From positions 806,001 to 870,000 of the forward strand of contig JADJVM010000008.1 of the NCBI GenBank assembly GCA_016710595.1: a stretch of DNA of 64,000 nucleotides, read 5' to 3'. Of the stretch, positions 33,528 through 41,998 are shown one piece after another (within the stretch, counting starts at the first letter, position 1; every line of letters begins with the position of its first letter). Below the pieces are notes generated by a model. It did no database searches, had not been told where the DNA came from, and saw only the letters and a list, made by a program, of their open reading frames with translations. The stretch comes from Niastella sp. GTDB taxonomy: Bacteria; Bacteroidota; Bacteroidia; Chitinophagales; Chitinophagaceae. The translations under genes were made by a program, and so were the position numbers.

Positions 33528-34772
33528 TTGAAATTTTGTATCACATTCTTGTGTTTAAGTTTATTAAGTTATGCAGCCAGTAGCCAGGTGACGGATACGG
33601 TTCCTACACCTATTCATTACGATACAGCCTTACGAATTAAAAACTTAGATCCCTATATCACCCTGCACAGCGATTCTGTTCTCAATTTTCAACCAGAAAT
33701 AAATAAACCAGCCAATCATTATTATTGGTTTTTGAAAAACCAACCCGTAGGTTTAAAAATTGATAAACAAACCGGGCTTATCCGTTTCAAGGCAGATAAA
33801 TCTTACTTCTTATCGGGCAAGCTAAAGTATGATTATGAATATAAGGTTTTGATAAGCGTTCAAAACCTCGATAACCCCGCCGATCATTTTGATACCAGTT
33901 TTATCCTATTATTTTTTAATACAGAAATCATCCCATCCCGGTTAAAAGCAACTGTGGCAAAAGTATTTACTGCCGAAGAAGGAGATACCATCCGGTTTGC
34001 TATTTTATGCGAAAACGGGAGTTTCCCTATAGAGCAAATACAATACTTTAGTAACTATGCCTTGGTATCTGCTACACCCGTTACAAAATGTGGCGATGAG
34101 TTTACCTGGTTCATTCCTTATGGATTTGTAAAACCCGAAGACAGGGATAAAAGCCGTAAAATAAACCTCACTTTTATCGGGAATACCCGTTTTCAATCCA
34201 GCGACACAACCGATATCAGCATTTTGGTAAAGCAAAGTATTAATTTCCCAATGTTGGTTACTGAGCATATTGAATTGCAAACAGAGATTCAAAAATATAT
34301 TAACGATTTAAAAAGTAGTTTTAGGCAAGTAGATAAAAAGATCAGAAAAACAAAAAGGTCACGCACTACTTTCGACCTGGCATCGGCCTCAACCGCATTG
34401 GGTGGCACCATATTTTCTTCATTACCGAATAGCAGTGATAAGGCTACCGGAAAAATACTTCCCAGTGTAGGCGTGGCGCTGGTTCCTGTAAAAGAAGCAG
34501 TAGCGCCGAATGCTTCATACGAACAAAATACTGCTACCCTTATACGCAGTGCCATCAAGCGGCTGGATTACCAGCTCATTGAAAACCGCTTGATAAGCGA
34601 TAAAGACCCTGATATTGTTACAAAAAATAAAAGGCTGAAAGATGAACTTAACCAGGCAAAGATCCAGCTGATAGATATCCCTATGCCGGAGGAAAATTTG
34701 AACTCTGAAGAGTTGGATGAATATTTTAATAGCCCCAGGGTGAAGAAGCGGTATAAAATCCATAAAAAATAG
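33528..34772 (+). CDS. Secreted protein of unknown function, 414 residues
   Basis: The start is taken as TTG at 33528 because the earlier TTG at 33501 lies inside the -7 element; it gives a clean signal peptide (KFCITFLCLSLLSYAASSQ). The first half (about 30-250) is rich in beta strands with GLIRFKAD and DYEYKVLISVQN, which looks like Ig-like or cadherin-like domains. The second half is helical and charged (YINDLKSSFRQVDKKIRKTKRSR), followed by a small-residue stretch (FDLASASTALGGTIFSSLP) and a C-terminal charged helix. No family is recognised. It is probably a periplasmic or surface protein. A small YtxH-like protein gene follows. Confidence 0.6.
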   Translation: MKFCITFLCLSLLSYAASSQVTDTVPTPIHYDTALRIKNLDPYITLHSDSVLNFQPEINKPANHYYWFLKNQPVGLKIDKQTGLIRFKADKSYFLSGKLKYDYEYKVLISVQNLDNPADHFDTSFILLFFNTEIIPSRLKATVAKVFTAEEGDTIRFAILCENGSFPIEQIQYFSNYALVSATPVTKCGDEFTWFIPYGFVKPEDRDKSRKINLTFIGNTRFQSSDTTDISILVKQSINFPMLVTEHIELQTEIQKYINDLKSSFRQVDKKIRKTKRSRTTFDLASASTALGGTIFSSLPNSSDKATGKILPSVGVALVPVKEAVAPNASYEQNTATLIRSAIKRLDYQLIENRLISDKDPDIVTKNKRLKDELNQAKIQLIDIPMPEENLNSEELDEYFNSPRVKKRYKIHKK

Positions 34773-34829
34773 GCACGGATTTTTATTGATGTTAATAAGG
34801 AATTTTTTTCACAATTAAAATAACATGGT

Positions 34830-35030
34830 ATGGCAAGTAAAAAAAGCGCATTGTTATTGGCCGGTTTGGCGGCATTGGCCTATTACAAATACAATAAAAT
34901 GTCAGCGGAAGAAAAAGAGAAACTTAGCGAATCTATTAAAGAGACAGGGAAAAAGATTTTAGATATGTTGCCGGGCTCATTGAAATCTATTTTTGACAAA
35001 CCTACGGCAGAAGATTTGAAGGAAAGTTAG
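34830..35030 (+). CDS. Small YtxH-like protein, 66 residues
   Basis: 66 residues beginning MASKKSALLLAGLAALAYYKYNKM, a short hydrophobic N-terminal helix. It is followed by a highly charged amphipathic helix (SAEEKEKLSESIKETGKKILDML). The arrangement resembles YtxH/gas-vesicle-like stress proteins, but the similarity is compositional. It lies 57 bp downstream of the secreted protein and converges on the thioesterase gene. No function can be assigned. Confidence 0.6.
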   Translation: MASKKSALLLAGLAALAYYKYNKMSAEEKEKLSESIKETGKKILDMLPGSLKSIFDKPTAEDLKES

Positions 35031-35041
35031 TGGGCAGTGAA

Positions 35042-35491
35042 TTAGACCCCAACTATTTTTTTTTCTAAAATAGCTACGGTAAGCCTAGATATACAAATAA
35101 GTTTATCTGCCTCATCTTTTATTTTAATATCCCACACATGAGTGCGCTTACCCAGGTGTAAAGGCGTTGCCTTTGCTGTTACAAAACCATTATGAACCGG
35201 GCGTACATGATTTGCATTAATATCTAAACCCACACAATAATATTTTTGAGTGTCAATCACTAAATGAGAAGCTACACTTCCCACTGTTTCTGCAAGTGCG
35301 CAACTTGCGCCACCATGTAAAATTCCGTAGGGTTGATGAGTGCGCTTATCTACCGGCATTTTCATTTCAACAAAATCATTCCCCAGCGCCTTCCATTCCA
35401 TTCCTAAATGTTGGGTAAGTGTATGGGGAGCAGTATGATCAATGATGTCCTGGAGAGTTAAATCTTTTTTAAACCAGATGTTTTTTTGCAT
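35042..35491 (-). CDS. Hotdog-fold thioesterase, MenI/YdiI-like (PaaI family)
   Basis: 149 residues from the ATG at 35491; a longer frame to 35605 runs deep inside coaD and has no family match there. From IWFKKDLTLQDI onward it follows E. coli YdiI/MenI almost block by block: MPVDKRTHQPYGILHGGASCALAETVGSVA, NANHVRP, ATPLHLGKRTHVWDIKI and SRLTVAIL. The Glu in LAET is the catalytic residue. MenI hydrolyses 1,4-dihydroxy-2-naphthoyl-CoA in menaquinone synthesis, which most Bacteroidota need. The start overlaps the coaD end by 34 bases, so the two are co-transcribed. Other acyl-CoA substrates are possible. Confidence 0.83.
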   Translation of the reverse strand: MQKNIWFKKDLTLQDIIDHTAPHTLTQHLGMEWKALGNDFVEMKMPVDKRTHQPYGILHGGASCALAETVGSVASHLVIDTQKYYCVGLDINANHVRPVHNGFVTAKATPLHLGKRTHVWDIKIKDEADKLICISRLTVAILEKKIVGV

Positions 35492-35961
35492 AGTGAAGCA
35501 ATCGTTTGATTTACCTGTGGAGGCAAAAAGCCTGATACATCGCCACCATTTTTTAATACATCTCTTACCAGCGTACTGGCAACAGAAGTATATTTTGGGA
35601 GGCATGTAAGAAAAATGGTTTCAATATTATTTTCAAGCATACGGTTCATATCGGCTATTGCTTTCTCATATTCAAAATCGTTCACATAACGTATGCCTCT
35701 TAAAATATAATTTGCCCCGTATTGCCGGCAACAGTTCACCGTTAGGCCTTCATACACCACTGCATCTACTTTAGGATTATCGGCATATATTTCTTTGAGC
35801 CATTGTAATCTTTGAGCTTCAGAAAACATGGGCTCTTTATTGATATTACTACCAATACCAATAATCACTTTATCAAATAAAGGAAGCGCCCTGTCAATAA
35901 TATCTTTGTGCCCCAGGGTTACCGGGTCAAAAGTGCCGGGGAATAAACATATTCGGCTCAT
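35458..35961 (-). CDS. coaD: Phosphopantetheine adenylyltransferase
   Basis: 167 residues. The nucleotidyltransferase signature FPGTFDPVTLGH is at residues 7-18, and YILRGIRYVNDFEYE near 85-99 binds phosphopantetheine. PKYTSVASTLVRDV near 125-139 is the ISSS/T-type loop. It catalyses the rate-limiting step of coenzyme A synthesis (4'-phosphopantetheine to dephospho-CoA). It overlaps the thioesterase gene that follows and lies 51 bp after pyrB on the same strand. Confidence 0.97.
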   Translation of the reverse strand: MSRICLFPGTFDPVTLGHKDIIDRALPLFDKVIIGIGSNINKEPMFSEAQRLQWLKEIYADNPKVDAVVYEGLTVNCCRQYGANYILRGIRYVNDFEYEKAIADMNRMLENNIETIFLTCLPKYTSVASTLVRDVLKNGGDVSGFLPPQVNQTIASLCKKTSGLKKI

Positions 35962-36012
35962 GCATACAATGGTTTAATGAATCGTAATTATCAACTAAGT
36001 AAAGTTAGGGAA

Positions 36013-36945
36013 TCAGGAGTTACGATTTCCTGCCAGCAAATATAAAACAGCCATTCTTATGGCCACTCCATTTTCTACCTGTTGTAAAATAATTGATTGA
36101 CCGCTATCTGCTACGTCACTATCTAATTCTACTCCCCGGTTGATGGGGCCGGGGTGCATGATCACAATTTCTTTATCTAAACTGCTTAATAATTTTTTTG
36201 ATATGCCATAAGCTAAGTTATACTCCCTGGTAGATGAAAATAAAACCTGGTTTTGCCTCTCTAATTGAATACGTAATATATTGGCAACATCACACCAGCT
36301 TAATGCCTTTTTGAGATCATACTCCACCCTTACCCCGAGTGCCTGCGAAATATATTTTGGAATTAAAGTTGGCGGGCCGGATAGCATCACTTCGGCTCCC
36401 ATTTTAGTAAGCAGAAAAATATTACTGAGCGCTACCCTGGAATGCATGATATCACCTACCAATAAAACCTTTTTACCCGAAAGCCCACCTAATTTTTCCT
36501 GGATAGAAAATGCATCTAATAAAGCTTGTGTGGGATGTTCATTTATACCATCGCCTGCATTAATAATGGCCGTATTGGGCAGATGTTTTGATAAAAAATG
36601 AGGGGCACCACTGGCGCTATGACGCATCACTACCATATCTACCTTCATGCTTAAAATATTATTCACCGTATCCAGCAAGGTTTCGCCTTTTGATACGGAA
36701 GAACCGGAGGCAGAGAAATTGATGGTATCGGCGCTCAATCTTTTTTCTGCAAGCTCAAAAGAAATTCGGGTGCGGGTACTGTTCTCATAAAAAAGATTTA
36801 CAATAGTGGTATCCCTGAGGGAGGGTACTTTTTTAATTGGCCTTTGTAATACTTCTTTAAAATTGGTTGCAGTAGTAAGAATAGTAGTAATATCAGTAGC
36901 TAAAAGCTCTTTAATGCCTAGTAAATGTTTGGTGGAGAGTTGCAT
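36013..36945 (-). CDS. pyrB: Aspartate carbamoyltransferase, catalytic subunit
   Basis: 310 residues. The carbamoyl-phosphate site FYENSTRTRISFELAEKR is near residues 52-69, and HPTQALLDAFSIQEKLG near 130 is the second conserved block. The C-terminal MHPGPINRGVE carries the aspartate-site residues. It makes carbamoyl-aspartate in pyrimidine synthesis. It lies 23 bp after pyrR, so the pair is an operon. No pyrI regulatory subunit is visible on either side, consistent with PyrR-based control. Confidence 0.97.
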   Translation of the reverse strand: MQLSTKHLLGIKELLATDITTILTTATNFKEVLQRPIKKVPSLRDTTIVNLFYENSTRTRISFELAEKRLSADTINFSASGSSVSKGETLLDTVNNILSMKVDMVVMRHSASGAPHFLSKHLPNTAIINAGDGINEHPTQALLDAFSIQEKLGGLSGKKVLLVGDIMHSRVALSNIFLLTKMGAEVMLSGPPTLIPKYISQALGVRVEYDLKKALSWCDVANILRIQLERQNQVLFSSTREYNLAYGISKKLLSSLDKEIVIMHPGPINRGVELDSDVADSGQSIILQQVENGVAIRMAVLYLLAGNRNS

Positions 36946-36968
36946 TAAAAATCAAAGCTATTAAAAAA

Positions 36969-37481
36969 TTATGAATATAAAATAACTTCACCCTTTTCCT
37001 TATCTAATTTTACTTTTTCGTTGAGTTGGGTATCAATAGCAATTCCAAAAAAATCAGGCTGAATAGGGAGTTGCCGGCTAAACCTCCGGTTTACAAGTAC
37101 ACAGAGTTTTACCTGTTCCGGGCGCCCAAAATCATTTAATGCATCCAAAGCTGCCCGTATGGTACGGCCTGTGTGCAATACATCATCAATCAAGATCACC
37201 TTTTGGCCTTCGGTAGAAAAAGGCATTTCTGTTTTACTGGCTTTGTGTAATTCTGTACGAATATCATCCCGGTAAAAAGTAATATCTAATAAGCCATACC
37301 TGATTTGCTTGCCCGGAACTATTTGCCGGATATATTCAATAATGGGATCGCTAATGGCAATACCCCTGGGTTGTAATCCTACAAATAAGAGTTGTTCAGG
37401 GTTTTCATCTTCTTCTACCAATTGGTGCGCCAACCTTCGAATGGTAAAATCTAATTGCTTTTTATCGAGTAATACAGTCAA
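36969..37481 (-). CDS. pyrR: Bifunctional pyrimidine regulator PyrR / uracil phosphoribosyltransferase
   Basis: 170 residues, TTG start at 37481; the codons immediately upstream offer no ATG in frame. MTVLLDKKQLDFTIRRLAHQLVE and LLFVGLQPRGIAISD match PyrR, and the PRPP loop VILIDDVLHTGRTIRAAL is near residues 91-108. In Gram-positive bacteria PyrR binds mRNA and causes attenuation at low pyrimidine demand. It heads the pyrRB operon. The upstream 89 bases hold an intrinsic terminator and no TAnnTTTG element, so transcription may arrive from upstream and be attenuated there. Confidence 0.93.
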   Translation of the reverse strand: MTVLLDKKQLDFTIRRLAHQLVEEDENPEQLLFVGLQPRGIAISDPIIEYIRQIVPGKQIRYGLLDITFYRDDIRTELHKASKTEMPFSTEGQKVILIDDVLHTGRTIRAALDALNDFGRPEQVKLCVLVNRRFSRQLPIQPDFFGIAIDTQLNEKVKLDKEKGEVILYS

Positions 37482-37523
37482 TTCTTTAAAAATTATGAGC
37501 GAATTTATTGGATATTTAGCTAT

Positions 37524-37549
37524 AAAAAAAGACTGATCAACTCAGCCTT
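37524..37549 (-). terminator. Terminator or attenuator upstream of pyrR
   Basis: On the minus strand AAGGCTGA (37542-37549) pairs with TCAGTCTT (37529-37536) across a five-base loop, with one G-T pair, followed by a T tract. It follows the CBM48-HHH gene by 21 bases and precedes the pyrR start codon by 43. Confidence 0.75.
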
Positions 37550-37570
37550 ACATTAAATCCTTCATAATTT

Positions 37571-38200
37571 TTACTTTCCACTTTTTAATTCCTGTTGCAA
37601 TATCTGTAATTCATCCCATTTTCCGGTTGCAGCCAACTTGGCTTGTTTGGGCCAGCTACCCGGGTTGTGCATGCTAAATTTGGGCCCGGCAATGCTTAAA
37701 ATTTCTTTTAATTTCTTTATACTTGTTTTACCGAGTAAGGCATAATTTATGATACCCTCTTTTTTCAAAAGGCTTTCTGTTTGCCTGCCAATTCCTTCTA
37801 TTTTAGTAAGATCATTTTTTTCAATAACAGGTTTTGATGTTTTTGAATTTTTTGAAACTGGTTTAGCTTTTTTCGTACTCTTTACTTTTGTTTTGTCACT
37901 TATTTTTTCTTGGGTATCTGCCACCGAAACCACGCAATTTTCCATTACATGGCCAAATAATTCAGAATAAACTTTGTCAGCATTATCATTTACCCAACGG
38001 CCATCATTTAATAAATAACGATATTGATATGTTTTACCGGCTGTTAATTGAAGTTCAGCAACCATTGATCCATCTTCTTGCTTTTGCAGGTAAATGCCTT
38101 CATCTACATTCCAGTTATTAAATTCGCCCAGCAATAATGCCTGGGTAGCTTCTCCCACAATTTCTGCAGGTAGCACAAAAGTTATTTTCATTGTTGTCAT
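37571..38200 (-). CDS. Glycogen-binding (CBM48-like) domain fused to a helix-hairpin-helix domain
   Basis: 209 residues. The N-terminal part (about 1-92: KITFVLPAE, ATQALLLGEFNNWNVDEGIYL, YQYRYLLNDGRWVNDNAD) is a CBM48/AMPK-type glycogen-binding sandwich. A low-complexity basic linker rich in Lys, Ser and Thr spans about 95-127. The last 80 residues (DLTKIEGIGRQTESLLKKEGIINYALLG, LSIAGPKFSMHNPGSWPKQAKLAATGKWDEL) form a helix-hairpin-helix domain as in DUF4332-type or flap-nuclease-like proteins. The two modules are usually found in unrelated proteins: one binds glucan, the other nucleic acid. It stands alone, with a terminator behind it. Function is unknown. Confidence 0.75.
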   Translation of the reverse strand: MTTMKITFVLPAEIVGEATQALLLGEFNNWNVDEGIYLQKQEDGSMVAELQLTAGKTYQYRYLLNDGRWVNDNADKVYSELFGHVMENCVVSVADTQEKISDKTKVKSTKKAKPVSKNSKTSKPVIEKNDLTKIEGIGRQTESLLKKEGIINYALLGKTSIKKLKEILSIAGPKFSMHNPGSWPKQAKLAATGKWDELQILQQELKSGK

Positions 38201-38397
38201 AAGTTATATTTTAAATAGTTCCTGAAATACTTAATCCCCAAATTGAAAATTAGTAACCCTCGCTTTATTCACAAATAGTACACAGAAATTTTAATTATTC
38301 TTTATTATCTTAAGTTATTTCATGCAATCCCAAATCTCAACTTTACATTTCTAAAGTTGCTCTATGTATGATATAGAAATTATATGCTTTTTTTATA

Positions 38398-39240
38398 TCA
38401 TTTAAACAATCCTTCCAAGAACAAACGCATTTCAGTCCAGGAAGCAGTATCTGCTGCTGCATTATATGAAATTGGCAAATCAAACTTTTTGCCGTTCATT
38501 GTAGATGCAGGATTTGTAAAAGCATGTTGGGCATCGGGATACGATTTAAAAATATAGTTTGCCCCAATCGAATCTAACCCTTTTCTGAATTTTGCAACCA
38601 TGTCGTCAGGAACAAAACTATCTGCTTCACCATGGCAAATTAATATTTTGGCTTTTACTTTATTTTTTTCGGGAGCTATCGTTTCTAAACCGCCATGAAA
38701 GCTCACTACAGCAGCCAGATTTTCGCCCATGAGCGCCATATTCAAAACCTGTGTTCCGCCAAAGCAATATCCAATAGCGGCAATTTTATTGCTGTCTGCT
38801 TGCGGAAAAGTTTTAATTTTTTCGATCGCTGCATCAAAACGTGCTTTAGCCATTTGTGGATTTTTATACAGTGGGGTACTAAAGGCAATTGCTTGTTGCG
38901 GATCATTGGCAATACTGCCGTTTCCATACATATCTACTGCCATGGCGAGATAACCTAAGGCCGCTAACTGATCTACCCGGCCTTTTACATATTCATTGAG
39001 CCCCCACCATTCGTGTACAACCAATACAACCGGCCTTTTCCCGTCTTTAGCGCTATCGTATGCAACAAAGCCTTTCATTTCAAGCGCATCCAATTGGTAA
39101 TTTACAACTGCTGTTTTTATAGCTGGAGATTTTAATGCTTCCTGCTGTTGATCATTTTCCATATTAATTTTATTATTATTATTACAAGCCAACATATTTA
39201 AACATATTATGGCGAATAGTACTATCTGTGTTTGTTTCAT
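38398..39240 (-). CDS. Dienelactone hydrolase family lipoprotein
   Basis: 280 residues. The N-terminus MKQTQIVLFAIICLNMLAC is a lipoprotein signal with Cys19 as the lipobox cysteine, followed by an Asn/Gln-rich tether. The alpha/beta-hydrolase core holds VVLVVHEWWGLNEYVK, the nucleophile cysteine in IGYCFGG near residue 160, the acid in HGEADSFVPDD and the histidine in DAQHAFTNP. Family members open dienelactones or act as broad esterases; periplasmic membrane-anchored versions are common in Bacteroidota. It is probably co-transcribed with the DUF4268 gene 15 bp upstream. The substrate is unknown. Confidence 0.88.
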   Translation of the reverse strand: MKQTQIVLFAIICLNMLACNNNNKINMENDQQQEALKSPAIKTAVVNYQLDALEMKGFVAYDSAKDGKRPVVLVVHEWWGLNEYVKGRVDQLAALGYLAMAVDMYGNGSIANDPQQAIAFSTPLYKNPQMAKARFDAAIEKIKTFPQADSNKIAAIGYCFGGTQVLNMALMGENLAAVVSFHGGLETIAPEKNKVKAKILICHGEADSFVPDDMVAKFRKGLDSIGANYIFKSYPDAQHAFTNPASTMNGKKFDLPISYNAAADTASWTEMRLFLEGLFK

Positions 39241-39255
39241 GTATTTTTTTATTAT

Positions 39256-39723
39256 TCAGGATGCATCCGGATCAATTTCAAGAATATCTTTATGGTTTGC
39301 CCAAAATGCATCAAATGCAATTATTTTTTCTTTAAAAAATGCAATCATTTCCGGCCAATCTTCCTCATTATAAATATTCACAGGGGAAAGTTCATTATAA
39401 ATTAAGGCAACTGGCTTACCCTGCTCATTATACGATTTTTTTTCGGTTTGCCAATGTTTCAAATTGGTTCCAGATTGTTTGATCAAATTCAATAACTGCT
39501 CAAACTTCTTTTCTCTTTGTACTTCATTCGCCAATGCAATTTCAATGCGGACGCCCGCCTTTTTATTATCGGCATCGGTTTTAAAAAATATATTTTTTAC
39601 TCCTGTTTTATAATTTATCCAATTTTGTTTTTCGCCATTGGCAAATGGTATGGGGGCCAGGTACTTGCCCAATGCAGTCCAAAAACGTTGCCGGATTATG
39701 GAAGCCTCTTGTTTTGAATACAT
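39256..39723 (-). CDS. DUF4268-type protein
   Basis: 155 residues from the ATG at 39723. MYSKQEASIIRQRFWTALGKYLAPIP, the block NWINYKTGVKNIFFKTDAD, and VRIEIAL lie in the same order as in DUF4268 proteins, which often sit at the C-terminus of PD-(D/E)XK nuclease-like proteins. The C-terminal WPEMIAFFKEKIIAFDAFW is helical. No nuclease motif is seen here. It lies between the BamA-like gene (4 bp upstream) and the dienelactone hydrolase. No function can be given. Confidence 0.7.
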   Translation of the reverse strand: MYSKQEASIIRQRFWTALGKYLAPIPFANGEKQNWINYKTGVKNIFFKTDADNKKAGVRIEIALANEVQREKKFEQLLNLIKQSGTNLKHWQTEKKSYNEQGKPVALIYNELSPVNIYNEEDWPEMIAFFKEKIIAFDAFWANHKDILEIDPDAS

Positions 39724-39727
39724 AATA

Positions 39728-41545
39728 TTAATTAGCAAAAATAAAATCAGGCTTACGAATAAACTGGCTGTTATATTTGAACCGTAAATTGGTTGTAAAA
39801 TCCACTCTAAAATTACTCATAGTACCCACTGTCCGGGGAAAATAATATCCCCTCAGTTCCATACTTCCAAAAATCAAGTTTTCATTCCGGCTTCTTACGC
39901 CAGCACCAATGGCAGAATAACCATGTGTTTTCTTAAAAGACTTTTGCAGTGGGTTTAAAAAACTCACGCCGCCAAATACAAAGGGAGCAAACCTAAACCC
40001 AAGGATTTTGTGCATATTAAAAAAGACGGATTCTACTTTTAAAGTAGTACGTGTTTCTGCATAAGTGGTTGAGTCATCCCTAAAATATGGGAGACCAAAT
40101 TCGCTTCTAAGGTATAAGGGTTCATTCAAACGATAGTTGATTTGCCGGGTAAAAGAAAGATCAATAAAATTCCTGTTTTTCCAATAGGGCGATAATTCCC
40201 GTAACCTGGTAAAATGATTGATGCGTGCCAATACATCTATATCTTCTAATTTTTTATCATTTACAAATGCACCACTACGCAAAACATAGTTTGTAAAAAA
40301 CCCACGGGGAGATAAGCCGGTACCCTCAAAACCCAATCCATAATAAGCCCGCTTTTTTCCGCTCTTATTTGTGTAACCGCCTACTACCGTTGCTGAGATA
40401 CCTTCGGGAACATCTTCATTTCTACCAAAACCATATATAAAATTGGTCCTAAAAAAATTCTGCTTATACAATGTATAGGAGAATAATAGCCCATTTATAT
40501 CGGCATAGTTAAAATTATAATTGTTTTTATACTTACCGGGCACATCATAAAATTTTGTATAAAATATTCGTTCGCCAATAAAATGCCGGAGCCTGTTTAT
40601 ATTGTCTGATTCTTTTTTTATTCCAGCGCCAATATTATATCCACCCCATACATCAACCATTTGCTTACTATAGGCAAAATCAGCATGGTAAATAGAATCT
40701 CCATGATACCCATTACTGGTTATGTTGAAATCGAATTCTGCGCCTCCTGTCCAGCGGGTATATCGGCTCACTAAAGGTTTTTCCAGGATTATATAAAAGC
40801 TATTCTCTTCTTCTTCACTACTACTAAATGCTTTACTATATGTTTTAAACCCGGTGGTCCAGTTTAAAAATGTGCCTTTAAAATTTCTTAATGTAATATC
40901 TGCTCCAAAACCCAGGCTGGGGTCTCTTTCTTTTTCAAAATAGCCGGATAAAGACATATAGTTACCGTTACCAGCAAGGTTTTGTTCTTTGAGCTCTATA
41001 AGGCCTTTTGTTTTACTGCTAATTTTTACATTGCCTCCCAATGAAAATACATCTTTTGTAATCACATACACTTTTACACTATTAATATAACCAGGCATCT
41101 CCTTAATGATGATTCTTGCGTCTTTTAAAAATTCCTGGTCACGCAAATATTTTTCATTATCTGCCAATAAAAAAGGTAATACCCGGTCGCCGGTTTTAAA
41201 AAAAAGATACCGGCTTATTATTTTATGTCTTGTTTCCTTATGCAATGCATTGGCTACATCAATAAAAAATGATTTTTTAATAATTGTAGAATCATTGATA
41301 TCCCGATCAAAACCTAAAGGGATGATTTCAATTTCACGAATGGTTTCTCCAGAAAATTTTTCAAAAGGGTTTATAATGCGAACAGCTTCAGGTGTAGGGT
41401 TACGGCTAATGCTTTTTCCTAAACGGCCTAATATCCCCTTTTTTTTATTGAGGAAAAAAGTGTCTTGCTTTTCTTTAATCTGGGCAAATGCATTGCTGCT
41501 AAAAAATAGAAAAATGAATATGAAAACGTGTGCATGTTTTTTCAT
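39728..41545 (-). CDS. BamA/TamA-like outer-membrane protein (Omp85-type)
   Basis: 605 residues. The signal peptide (KKHAHVFIFIFLFFSSNAFAQ) precedes at least one POTRA-like unit (about 85-170: LFFKTGDRVLPFLLADNEKYLRDQEFLKDARIII, then INSVKVYVITKD). A 16-strand-type barrel follows from about 180, with alternating aromatic strands such as GGYNIGAGIKK and YGLGFEGTG. It lacks the five POTRA domains and the full length of BamA, so a TamA-like or lineage-specific role in outer-membrane assembly or transport is more likely. The last strand ends in Phe-Ala-Asn rather than the usual terminal aromatic residue. The operon probably continues into the DUF4268 gene. Confidence 0.75.
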   Translation of the reverse strand: MKKHAHVFIFIFLFFSSNAFAQIKEKQDTFFLNKKKGILGRLGKSISRNPTPEAVRIINPFEKFSGETIREIEIIPLGFDRDINDSTIIKKSFFIDVANALHKETRHKIISRYLFFKTGDRVLPFLLADNEKYLRDQEFLKDARIIIKEMPGYINSVKVYVITKDVFSLGGNVKISSKTKGLIELKEQNLAGNGNYMSLSGYFEKERDPSLGFGADITLRNFKGTFLNWTTGFKTYSKAFSSSEEEENSFYIILEKPLVSRYTRWTGGAEFDFNITSNGYHGDSIYHADFAYSKQMVDVWGGYNIGAGIKKESDNINRLRHFIGERIFYTKFYDVPGKYKNNYNFNYADINGLLFSYTLYKQNFFRTNFIYGFGRNEDVPEGISATVVGGYTNKSGKKRAYYGLGFEGTGLSPRGFFTNYVLRSGAFVNDKKLEDIDVLARINHFTRLRELSPYWKNRNFIDLSFTRQINYRLNEPLYLRSEFGLPYFRDDSTTYAETRTTLKVESVFFNMHKILGFRFAPFVFGGVSFLNPLQKSFKKTHGYSAIGAGVRSRNENLIFGSMELRGYYFPRTVGTMSNFRVDFTTNLRFKYNSQFIRKPDFIFAN

Positions 41546-41728
41546 CAGAGATATAAAAAATTAGCTTTTTTTTGTTGTGAAACTTCAAAGATATACGATA
41601 GTTAAACAATATTTTCCACTTGAACCTGTTAAAGCCCGAATATACCAAATATGCTTTGTTTAGATCCTGTTTTGGCGTACCTTGCGGCGCAAGAAGCAAG
41701 ACTTAATTTTTAAAAATAAAAGACGATT

Positions 41729-41917
41729 ATGAAAACGAAAGATGAAACCAGTTACAAAGCAGTACAAACATTAAAAACCACATTTGTAGAAGTTCCTGAA
41801 ACACTGGCAAAGGGAACATTAAAAGAATGTGAACATGGGCATTTTAATCTCATTGATTTGTGGAATGTAAGAAGAATGCACAAACCTGCCATGAGTATGC
41901 GCAGAAGGTTAAATTAA
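41729..41917 (+). CDS. Small hypothetical protein, 62 residues
   Basis: 62 residues with no hydrophobic stretch. The centre FVEVPETLAKGTLKECEHGHFNLIDLWNVRRM contains a C-x2-H-x-H grouping near residues 33-38 that could bind a metal but is short. The C-terminus is basic (MSMRRRLN). A terminator follows directly, supporting a real single-gene unit. No family is recognised. Confidence 0.6.
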   Translation: MKTKDETSYKAVQTLKTTFVEVPETLAKGTLKECEHGHFNLIDLWNVRRMHKPAMSMRRRLN

Positions 41918-41947
41918 AAAATAAATGCTCTTTTTTAACAGGTACAA

Positions 41948-41982
41948 AAAAACCGTTTCAAAATAATTGAAACGGTTTTTTT
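41948..41982. terminator. Bidirectional terminator between convergent genes
   Basis: A 13-bp perfect stem (41948-41960 with 41968-41980), loop AAATAAT, A-rich left side and T-rich right side. It can end both the 62-residue gene and the minus-strand beta-barrel gene. Confidence 0.9.
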
Positions 41983-41998
41983 ATGAATTAGATATTGC

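Noticed and set aside
35492..35605. N-terminal extension of the thioesterase
   Set aside because: It lies wholly inside coaD and has no family similarity; the MenI-like match begins shortly after 35491.
38338..38359. 7-bp inverted repeat CAACTTT/AAAGTTG as a terminator
   Set aside because: No T tract follows on either strand and it is distant from gene ends.
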